A DNA stretch of 64,000 nt, from NCBI GenBank assembly GCA_036262055.1, contig DATAJP010000001.1:124001-188000 (forward strand). The letters are read 5' to 3'. A program made the position numbers and the translations under genes. Positions 51,702 through 58,298 of this stretch are shown here, in pieces (position 1 is the stretch's first letter; the number at the start of each line of letters is the position of its first letter). Source of the DNA: Ignavibacteria bacterium (GTDB lineage Bacteria; Bacteroidota; Ignavibacteria; Tepidaquicellales; Tepidaquicellaceae). The notes beneath the pieces are model-generated. The model saw only the letters and a program-made list of their open reading frames with translations. It had not been told where the DNA came from and did no database searches.

Positions 51702-52748
51702 ATGAAAAGTAAGCTACTGTTTCTTGTTACCATACTTGTCCTGTTTGGGTTGAATTTTTTTAAGGACTCTATGGATGCTTACTACTACCAGATTTTAATT
51801 TTCATCGGCATAAACATAATCCTCGCCACAAGCTTAAATTTAATCAACGGTTTTACGGGACAGTTCTCGCTCGGGCATGCGGGATTCATGGCAATCGGTG
51901 CCTATGTGTCTGCAGCAATCGGTGCATACTTCGGACCGTTTTTTATGAACACGTTCGGAACAAGCTTTCCCGGAAATGCAATTGCTTTTTTAATTCTGTT
52001 GATAATCGGAGGAATATCTGCAGCCATTGTGGGTTTAATTGTCGGTGTGCCGTCATTGAGGTTAAAAGGTGATTATCTTGCACTTGTAACGTTGGGTTTT
52101 GGTGAAATCATACGCGTTATAATTCAGGGTATGGATGTTGTTGGCGCGTCGCAGGGATTCAGAGGAGTTTACATTTACAGCAATGGCGTGAAAAGTTTAG
52201 AAATGCTTCCTGATGAACCGGGAGTAACTTTTACTTTTTATGGCTTAGAAAAATACACTGATTTTTTCTGGGTATTTGGAATTGCAGCATTGACGATATA
52301 TGTGATTTATAATCTGATTAATTCGACATACGGACGCGGATTTATTGCAGTCAAAGACGATGAAATTGCTGCCGAAGCAATGGGTATTAATACCACTAAA
52401 TATAAAGTTGTTGCATTTGTTACGGGTGCTTTTTTTGCGGGACTTGCGGGTGTGCTTTACGCGCATTATGCGCAATATATAAATCCCGAAGATTTTAATT
52501 TCATACGTTCGATTGAAATAGTCGTGATGGTAATTCTCGGAGGAATGGGAAGCATATTTGGTGTTATACTTGCGGCAATTATATTGACGATATTACCTGA
52601 ACTGTTGCGCGGAGTATCGGAATACAGAATGGTGATTTATTCGTTACTGTTAATCATAATGATGTTAACACGTCCGCAAGGATTGTTCGGAATGAAAATT
52701 CCGAAGTTTTCATTTAAGAAGAAAGAGAAGGTTGATGTAAATGGGTGA
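51702..52748 (+). CDS. livM: Branched-chain amino-acid ABC transporter permease LivM
   Basis: The 348-residue permease has about nine to ten membrane segments. It has the LivM motifs ATSLNLINGFTGQFSLGHAG near residue 42 and VPSLRLKGDYLALVTLGFGE near 115. GRGFIAVKDDEIAAEAMGIN (coupling helix) and IVVMVILGGMGSIFGVILAA follow. It is the second permease subunit of the HAAT system. The partner LivH and a substrate-binding protein are not in the window. It is followed by livG after a 159-bp repeat-filled gap. Confidence 0.95.
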   Translation: MKSKLLFLVTILVLFGLNFFKDSMDAYYYQILIFIGINIILATSLNLINGFTGQFSLGHAGFMAIGAYVSAAIGAYFGPFFMNTFGTSFPGNAIAFLILLIIGGISAAIVGLIVGVPSLRLKGDYLALVTLGFGEIIRVIIQGMDVVGASQGFRGVYIYSNGVKSLEMLPDEPGVTFTFYGLEKYTDFFWVFGIAALTIYVIYNLINSTYGRGFIAVKDDEIAAEAMGINTTKYKVVAFVTGAFFAGLAGVLYAHYAQYINPEDFNFIRSIEIVVMVILGGMGSIFGVILAAIILTILPELLRGVSEYRMVIYSLLLIIMMLTRPQGLFGMKIPKFSFKKKEKVDVNG

Positions 52749-52907
52749 TTTTGCCACGAAGAGCACAAAGAAGCACAAAGAAAAATTTCTTAACACAAAA
52801 ATACGAAAGCACAAAAACACAAAGAAAAGATTTAAAAAATCTGTGCTAATTTGTGTTAATCTGTGGTTAGTTTTTTAATTTATTAAGATAATTCGTAGTT
52901 AAAAAAA
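52749..52907. repeat. Family E and F repeat tract between livM and livG
   Basis: The stretch cacgaagagcacaaagaagc and then aacacaaaaatacgaaagca (family E) is followed by ctgtgctaatttgtgttaat ctgtgg (family F). These are close to the units around the GxxExxY gene and at 40816-40853. No gene is present. The livG promoter, if any, would be in the last 40 bases. Confidence 0.65.
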
Positions 52908-53672
52908 ATGTCTGATAAGATTCTTGAAATAAAAGATGTTACGATGCGTTTCGGCGGACTAACCTGTGTGGATAAATTGAACACACACGTCGGTACGAAT
53001 GAACTCATTGGAATGATTGGTCCGAACGGAGCAGGAAAGACTACAGTGTTTAATATTATCACGGGTGTTTATGACCCAACCGAGGGCGATGTATTGTTTG
53101 AAGGGAAAAGTCTTGTTCCTTATAAACCGTATCAGGTATCGGATTTAGGAATAAGCAGGACATTTCAGAACATAAGATTGTTTCCGTCATTGAGTGTGCG
53201 TGATAATGTTAGAGTATCATTTGGCAAGAGCATTAAGAACGGATTTTTTTCCTCCATTACTCAAATGCCGGGATTTACTAAAGAAGAAAAAGAGCTTGAA
53301 GATAAAATAACCGAACTGCTGGAGATGTTTGATTTGCTTCATGATGAAAATGAGCTTGCAACCTCGCTTCCTTATGGTGAACAAAGAAAATTAGAAATTG
53401 TCAGAGCGCTCGGAACGTCTCCGAAACTTTTACTTCTCGATGAACCGGCGGCGGGAATGAACCCTACAGAAAAAATTGATTTAATGAGATTGATTAAAGA
53501 CGTGCAGAGCAAGTTCAATATTTCGATTTTACTAATTGAGCACGACATGAGTGTCGTTATGGGAATTTGTGAAAGAATTTTTGTTCTTGATTACGGAAAA
53601 AAAATCGCAGAAGGTCTGCCGGTTGAAATTCAAAATAATCCGAAAGTAATTGAAGCATATCTAGGTGAATGA
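52908..53672 (+). CDS. livG: Branched-chain amino-acid ABC transporter ATPase LivG
   Basis: The 254-residue ATPase has Walker A (GPNGAGKTT) at about 41-49 and a LivG-specific SRTFQNIRLFPSLSVRDNV. The signature region is SLPYGEQRKLEIVRAL, Walker B LLLLDEPAAGMNP and the H-loop in IEHDMSVVM. LivG pairs with LivF to drive uptake of branched-chain amino acids or related compounds. Its stop lies right at the left inverted repeat of the four-helix-bundle cassette. Confidence 0.95.
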   Translation: MSDKILEIKDVTMRFGGLTCVDKLNTHVGTNELIGMIGPNGAGKTTVFNIITGVYDPTEGDVLFEGKSLVPYKPYQVSDLGISRTFQNIRLFPSLSVRDNVRVSFGKSIKNGFFSSITQMPGFTKEEKELEDKITELLEMFDLLHDENELATSLPYGEQRKLEIVRALGTSPKLLLLDEPAAGMNPTEKIDLMRLIKDVQSKFNISILLIEHDMSVVMGICERIFVLDYGKKIAEGLPVEIQNNPKVIEAYLGE

Positions 53673-53704
53673 TTTCGGATTTGGGATTTTTGATTTCGGA
53701 TTTA
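53671..53704. repeat. Left inverted repeat of four-helix-bundle cassette (family D)
   Basis: The 34-bp arm (gatttcggatttgggatttt, then tgatttcggattta) matches the reverse complement of 54077-54110 at 27 of 34 positions. The two atttcggattt blocks are perfect in both arms. It starts inside the livG stop codon. Confidence 0.8.
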
Positions 53705-53716
53705 AAAACTTAAATA

Positions 53717-54100
53717 ATGACATCGACTGAACTCAAACAAAGAACTAAAAAGTTTGCAATTAGAGTTATTGAGTTTGTAGATAATTTGCCAAAAAGGAAA
53801 AAATTTGATGTTATTGCATATCAAATATTACGTTCTTCAACTTCTATTGGAGCAAATTACCGAGCTGCATGCAGAGCACGCTCGAAAGCAGAATTTCTTG
53901 CTAAATTGGGAATAGTTGAAGAAGAAGCGGATGAAACGATTTATTGGTTAGAATTAATTAAGGAGATATTAGGCAAAAATAATGATAAAATTCAAAATGA
54001 AGAATTGGATTTATTGCTCAAAGAAGCTGATGAATTAACAGCAATATTTACAAAAGCTGCGAAAACTATGAAAATGCAAATCCGAAATGCGAAATCATAA
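53717..54100 (+). CDS. Four-helix-bundle protein (S23/IVP-like)
   Basis: The 127-residue protein has the TIGR02436-type motifs: FAIRVIEFVDNLPKRKKFDV, YQILRSSTSIGANYRAACRA, RSKAEFLAKLGIVEEEADET and YWLELIKEILG. Relatives are encoded in 23S rRNA intervening sequences of spirochaetes, and stand-alone genes like this one are frequent in Bacteroidota. Similar folds (Avd) help diversity-generating retroelements, but no reverse transcriptase is here. The gene interrupts the liv operon in the same direction. Its last codons (QIRNAKS) and stop are part of the right inverted repeat. Function is unknown, likely nucleic-acid binding. Confidence 0.92.
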   Translation: MTSTELKQRTKKFAIRVIEFVDNLPKRKKFDVIAYQILRSSTSIGANYRAACRARSKAEFLAKLGIVEEEADETIYWLELIKEILGKNNDKIQNEELDLLLKEADELTAIFTKAAKTMKMQIRNAKS

Positions 54101-54110
54101 ATCCGAAATT
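54077..54110. repeat. Right inverted repeat of four-helix-bundle cassette (family D)
   Basis: The arm (caaatccgaaatgcgaaatc, then ataaatccgaaatt) is the inverted partner of 53671-53704. It encodes the last eight codons of the gene, including the stop. The livF start lies 38 bases further on. Confidence 0.8.
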
Positions 54111-54147
54111 GGATAGATAAATTAAAACTATAATAATTTATAGCTGA

Positions 54148-54855
54148 ATGCTTAAAATAGAGGGGTTGAGTGTAAATTACGGTGCGATAAAGGCGGTGCG
54201 CGGCATCAATATTGAGGTTAAGGAGAAATCCATTGTTACTCTGATTGGTGCTAACGGTGCCGGAAAGACAACGACTTTACGTACAATTTCAGGATTGATA
54301 AAGCCTGCTTCAGGTAAAATTACTTTTGAAGGGCAGGACATTACGAATATGACTCCAGATAAAATTGTTCAAATGGGAATTTGCCAATCGCCTGAGGGAA
54401 GATTGATTTTCTCGAATCTTACCGTGAAAGAAAATCTTGAGATGGGTGCTTTTACAAGAAAAGACAAAGAGAATATTAAGTATGATTTGGAGTTTGTGTT
54501 TGCATTTTTCCCGAGATTGAAGGAAAGAATTAACCAGCTTGGCGGAACGCTCAGCGGCGGTGAACAGCAGATGCTTGCAATTGCAAGGTCGCTAATGTCG
54601 AAGCCAAAGTTGTTGCTTCTTGATGAACCGTCACTTGGTATAGCTCCTTTGCTTGTGAAGACGATTTTTGAAAAGATTGTTGCCTTGAATAAAACTTCGG
54701 GAATAACAATTCTCCTTGTAGAGCAAAATGCAAATCTTGCATTGCATAATTCAGATTATGGATATGTTCTTGAAACGGGAGAAATAACACTCGAAGGACC
54801 TGCAAAAGAGCTTGCAGAAAATGAAGAGGTAAAAAAAGCTTACCTCGGTAAATAA
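54148..54855 (+). CDS. livF: Branched-chain amino-acid ABC transporter ATPase LivF
   Basis: The 235-residue ATPase has Walker A GANGAGKTT at about 34-42 and the LivF-type GICQSPEGRLIFSNLTVKEN. The signature is LSGGEQQMLAIARSL, and LLLLDEPSLGIAP is Walker B. LVEQNANLALHNSD carries the H-loop position as Gln, which is normal for LivF. It works with LivG and LivM. The aminotransferase that follows 30 bp downstream suggests the imported amino acid is used as an amino donor or carbon source. Confidence 0.95.
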   Translation: MLKIEGLSVNYGAIKAVRGINIEVKEKSIVTLIGANGAGKTTTLRTISGLIKPASGKITFEGQDITNMTPDKIVQMGICQSPEGRLIFSNLTVKENLEMGAFTRKDKENIKYDLEFVFAFFPRLKERINQLGGTLSGGEQQMLAIARSLMSKPKLLLLDEPSLGIAPLLVKTIFEKIVALNKTSGITILLVEQNANLALHNSDYGYVLETGEITLEGPAKELAENEEVKKAYLGK

Positions 54856-54885
54856 TTTTACAAACCTGATAAACTTTAAAACTAT

Positions 54886-56040
54886 ATGAGATTAGCAAAC
54901 CGTATGAACAAGCTTGGCACCGAGACGGCGTTTGAGGTGCTTGCAAAAGCTAAGAAGTTAGAAGCTGAAGGAAAAAACATTATTCACCTGGAAATTGGTC
55001 AGCCGGATTTTCCGACACCTGATAATATCTGTGATGCCGCAATTAAAGCAATCGAAAACGGCGAGCATGGATATACTCCTTCTGCAGGTATAGGTGAATT
55101 ACGGGAATCCATTGCGAGATATATAAGCGGTACAAGAAATATCGATGTAAGTCCTGATGAAGTTGTGTTCACTCCGGGTGCTAAGCCGATTATGTTTTAT
55201 ACAATGCTTGCATTGATTGATGAAGGTGATGAAGTTATTTATCCTAATCCGGGATTTCCGATTTATGAATCTATGATTAAGTATGTCGGAGGAACTGCAG
55301 TGCCTCTGCGTTTGAGAGAAGAGATGAATTTTTCTTTTAATGTAGATGACCTTACAAAATTAATTACCAAAAAAACCAAGCTTATAGTTTTAAACACTCC
55401 GCAGAATCCGACAGGCGGTATTGTTCCGAAAGAAACAATTTTGAAAGTTGCTGATGCAATTAAAAATACAGACATAATGGTTTTGAGTGATGAAATTTAC
55501 AGCAGGTTGATTTTCAACGGAGAGCATTTCAGCATTGCATCAATTCCGGGATTCAAAGACAGGACAATTATACTCGACGGATTTTCAAAAACGTATGCAA
55601 TGACCGGCTGGAGAGCAGGGTATGGAGTTATGAACAAAGAGCTTGCGGAACAATTTTCAAAATTAATGACTAACAGCAACTCATGCGTGAATCTTCCTAC
55701 ACAGCGCGCTTGCATTGAAGCATACGAAGGTCCGCAGGATGCAGTTGAAGTTATGAAAGATGAATTCATTGCAAGAAGGGATATCATCGTTGAAGGTTTG
55801 AATTCAATAAAAGGTTTTAAATGCAACATTCCTGACGGAGCGTTTTATGCTTTCCCGAACATCACAGGAACAGGATACAAGTCACGTGAACTCACCGACC
55901 ATTTATTATACAATGCAGGGGTCGCAGCGTTATCAGGAACTGCATTTGGTGAATTCGGAGAAGGATATTTAAGATTTTCTTATGCAAACTCACGTGAAAA
56001 CATTCGCGAGGCGATTAAGAGAATAAAAGAGGTTTTATAA
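54886..56040 (+). CDS. PLP-dependent class I aminotransferase
   Basis: The protein has 384 residues. Fold type I features are IIHLEIGQPDFPTPDNI, HGYTPSAGIGELRESIA, NTPQNPTGGIVP, DEIYSRLIFNGEH, FSKTYAMTGWRAGY (PLP Lys) and late RFSYANSRENIREAI (substrate Arg). This resembles the AspC/AlaT-like group acting on aspartate, alanine, aromatic or branched-chain amino acids. Placement right after livF favours an amino acid taken up by that transporter. Specificity cannot be read from sequence. Confidence 0.92.
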   Translation: MRLANRMNKLGTETAFEVLAKAKKLEAEGKNIIHLEIGQPDFPTPDNICDAAIKAIENGEHGYTPSAGIGELRESIARYISGTRNIDVSPDEVVFTPGAKPIMFYTMLALIDEGDEVIYPNPGFPIYESMIKYVGGTAVPLRLREEMNFSFNVDDLTKLITKKTKLIVLNTPQNPTGGIVPKETILKVADAIKNTDIMVLSDEIYSRLIFNGEHFSIASIPGFKDRTIILDGFSKTYAMTGWRAGYGVMNKELAEQFSKLMTNSNSCVNLPTQRACIEAYEGPQDAVEVMKDEFIARRDIIVEGLNSIKGFKCNIPDGAFYAFPNITGTGYKSRELTDHLLYNAGVAALSGTAFGEFGEGYLRFSYANSRENIREAIKRIKEVL

Positions 56041-56052
56041 TCATATCATTTT

Positions 56053-56080
56053 GTAGAGACGCAAAATTTTGCGTCTCTAC
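56053..56080. repeat. Perfect 28-bp palindrome
   Basis: The sequence gtagagacgcaaaa is followed at once by its exact reverse complement, giving a hairpin with no mismatches. It is followed by ttactttcc and lies 12 bases after the aminotransferase stop, so it may end transcription. Similar gtagagacgc...gcgtctctac palindromes are known from cyanobacterial and other genomes. Confidence 0.85.
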
Positions 56081-56175
56081 TTACTTTCCAAATTAAAATT
56101 TCTTCCAAACAATTACGTTTATAAATACATTAAATAAATGTAATTTCTTATTGATTCTCATAATTTATTGAACAT

Positions 56176-57786
56176 TTGAAGACTGATTTTCTTATAATCG
56201 GGAGCGGAATTGCAGGTTTATCGCTTGCGCTGAAACTAAGCAAACTCGGCAAAGTTGTAATTGTTACGAAAAAGCAAAAGGCGGAATCGAATACGAATTA
56301 TGCGCAGGGTGGAATTGCAGCGGTGCTTTCAGAGGACGATGATTTTGCTTTGCACATAAAAGATACACTTGAGTGCGGGGCGGGGCTTTGTGATTTGCAA
56401 GCGGTCAAAAAAATTGTGACAGAAGGTCCCGGAAAAATTGCTGAGCTTGTCGACATCGGCGTTGAGTTCACAAAAAAAGGCGGCGAGCTTGAGCTTGGAA
56501 GAGAAGGGGGACATTCAAAAAACAGGATTGTCCACTCAAAGGATTTGACGGGCAAAGAAGTTGAAAGAGCTTTGCTCAAAAAAATTTCCGAAACTCCAAA
56601 CATTGAAATATTTGAATATTATTTTGCGATAGATTTTCTCACGAATAAAAATTTTGTGAATCACGATGATGCAAAGAAAAATAAATGTTACGGTGTTTAT
56701 GTTTTCAATGTTGAGACGAATAAAATAGAAAAAATAATTTCAGGTTGGACAATTATTGCAAGCGGAGGACTTGGGCAGGTATATCAACATACATCTAACC
56801 CACCCATTGCGACGGGTGATGGAATTGCGATGGGATACAGAGCGGGATGTGAAATTGCAAATCTGGAGTTCATTCAGTTTCATCCGACGACTTTGTATGA
56901 ACATCCCGACGTAAAATCGGATTATGTTTTTTTAATTACGGAAGCTGTCCGAGGTGCGGGAGCGATTTTGAGAAACATGACCGGTGAAGATTTTATGAAG
57001 GAGTATGACAGCCGGGGGTCACTTGCACCGAGAGATATTGTTGCAAGAAGCATCGACAACGAAATGAAAAAATCGGGTGATATGTTTGTTTATCTCGATA
57101 TAAATCCGATTGGTTTGGAAAAATTTAAGGAAGAGTTTCCTAATATTTATCAAGTTTGCATTAGCAAAGGAATTGATTTGTCAAACGGGTTGATTCCCGT
57201 TGTTCCGGGAGCGCATTATTCCTGCGGTGGGATTGTAACTGACTTAAACGGAAGGACTAACATAAAAAATCTATATGCATGCGGAGAGGTTGCTATGACG
57301 GGAGTGCATGGGGCAAACCGTTTGGCATCAAACTCGCTTCTTGAAGCAATGGTTTTTGCAAATGCAATCGCTGAAGATTTGAATGAAATTTTCGCGAGCG
57401 GAAAAGGAAAGAAACAGGATGTTCAGGAAGAAATGATTCTTGATTGGGATGATGAAGGCACTGAAAACGCTGAAGAATGGATTTTGCTTTCACATGATAA
57501 AAATGAAATTAAGAACGTAATGAGTGATTATGTCGGTATCGTTAGAAACATTTACCGTCTTGAACGTGCGAAACGAAGAATCGACATGATGAAAGATGAA
57601 ATTTTTGAGTTTTATAAAAAAACAAAGGTGACAGTTGAGCTGTTAGAATTGAGAAATCTTGTGACGGTGGCTTATTTGATTATAAAGTCGGCTATGAAAA
57701 GAAAAGAATCACGCGGGTTGCATTATATGACGGATTATCCTGTAAGAGATAAAAAATTTTTAAAAGATACAGTAATTGTGAAATGA
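56176..57786 (+). CDS. nadB: L-aspartate oxidase
   Basis: The 536-residue flavoenzyme starts at TTG 56176. It has the FAD-binding start FLIIGSGIAGLSLALKLSKL and NTNYAQGGIAAVLSEDDDF. Then come the substrate-site region HSKDLTGKEVERALL, IASGGLGQVYQHTSNP, EFIQFHPTTLY, SRGSLAPRDIVARSID, PVVPGAHYSCGGI and GVHGANRLASNSLLEAM. It oxidises L-aspartate to iminoaspartate for NAD synthesis. nadA and nadC are not adjacent. A GxxExxY cassette begins at once after the stop. Confidence 0.95.
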   Translation: MKTDFLIIGSGIAGLSLALKLSKLGKVVIVTKKQKAESNTNYAQGGIAAVLSEDDDFALHIKDTLECGAGLCDLQAVKKIVTEGPGKIAELVDIGVEFTKKGGELELGREGGHSKNRIVHSKDLTGKEVERALLKKISETPNIEIFEYYFAIDFLTNKNFVNHDDAKKNKCYGVYVFNVETNKIEKIISGWTIIASGGLGQVYQHTSNPPIATGDGIAMGYRAGCEIANLEFIQFHPTTLYEHPDVKSDYVFLITEAVRGAGAILRNMTGEDFMKEYDSRGSLAPRDIVARSIDNEMKKSGDMFVYLDINPIGLEKFKEEFPNIYQVCISKGIDLSNGLIPVVPGAHYSCGGIVTDLNGRTNIKNLYACGEVAMTGVHGANRLASNSLLEAMVFANAIAEDLNEIFASGKGKKQDVQEEMILDWDDEGTENAEEWILLSHDKNEIKNVMSDYVGIVRNIYRLERAKRRIDMMKDEIFEFYKKTKVTVELLELRNLVTVAYLIIKSAMKRKESRGLHYMTDYPVRDKKFLKDTVIVK

Positions 57787-57787
57787 T

Positions 57788-57817
57788 TTTAACACAAAAG
57801 CACTAAAACACAAAATT
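57788..57817. repeat. Left inverted repeat of GxxExxY cassette (family E)
   Basis: The 30-bp arm (tttaacacaaaagcactaaa, then acacaaaatt) matches the reverse complement of 58241-58270 at 27 of 30 positions. It begins one base after the nadB stop and ends 20 bases before the GTG start of the enclosed gene. Confidence 0.8.
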
Positions 57818-57837
57818 ATAAAATCAAAAAATAAACA

Positions 57838-58236
57838 GTGTTCACAGATGAGTATAAAAACGAGTGCAATCTATTATCTAACAAAATAATAGGGCTAGCA
57901 ATTGAAGTGCATAAAGAATTGGGTGCAGGATTGTTGGAAAGCATTTATGAAGAATGCATGTGTTTTGAGTTAAGTAAAGCAGGTATAAAATTTCAAAGAC
58001 AAAATCCTTTGCAAATAAAATATAAAGGAAATTTATTAGATAATGTTTTGAGGACTGATTTAATCATATCGGATAGTGTAGTTGTAGAGATTAAGGCGGT
58101 TGAAAGTTTATCCAATCTTCATAAATCTCAATTAAAAACATATTTAAAATTAACAAATAAGTGGTTGGGTTTATTGGTAAATTTTAATTGTCCATTTTTG
58201 GATAAAGAAAATATTAAAAGAGTGGTGCTTGGTTGA
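57838..58236 (+). CDS. GxxExxY-family protein, PD-(D/E)XK nuclease-like
   Basis: The 132-residue protein starts at GTG 57838. The family motif GLLESIY is at residues 31-37, after IIGLAIEVHKELGAG. A nuclease-like core follows: LRTDLIISDS (Asp74) and VVVEIKAVES (Glu84-Ile-Lys86). The end, LGLLVNFNCPFL, is also typical. Family members are small, widespread in Bacteroidota and of unknown function, with the PD-(D/E)XK fold. The gene lies within 30-bp imperfect inverted repeats, five bases before the right arm. It is unrelated in role to nadB or the peptidase around it. Confidence 0.93.
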   Translation: MFTDEYKNECNLLSNKIIGLAIEVHKELGAGLLESIYEECMCFELSKAGIKFQRQNPLQIKYKGNLLDNVLRTDLIISDSVVVEIKAVESLSNLHKSQLKTYLKLTNKWLGLLVNFNCPFLDKENIKRVVLG

Positions 58237-58240
58237 AAAA

Positions 58241-58270
58241 AGTTTTGTGGTTTAGTGTTTTTGTGTTAAA
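58241..58270. repeat. Right inverted repeat of GxxExxY cassette (family E)
   Basis: The arm (agttttgtggtttagtgttt, then ttgtgttaaa) is the inverted partner of 57788-57817. A third, similar block in direct orientation lies at 58318-58349, within the signal-peptide codons of the peptidase gene. Confidence 0.8.
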
Positions 58271-58298
58271 TTTTTTGAAAAATATTAAATTATATTTT

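Noticed and set aside
53717-54100. Diversity-generating retroelement accessory (Avd) gene
   Set aside because: The fold is similar, but no reverse transcriptase or template/variable repeat pair is nearby; the sequence fits the S23/IVP group better.
54551-54946. Minus-strand frame opposite livF
   Set aside because: It lies within a clear livF coding sequence and its translation resembles no protein.
58233-58298. Upstream extension of the M1 peptidase
   Set aside because: These codons are the right arm of the GxxExxY cassette; ATG 58299 gives a normal signal peptide.
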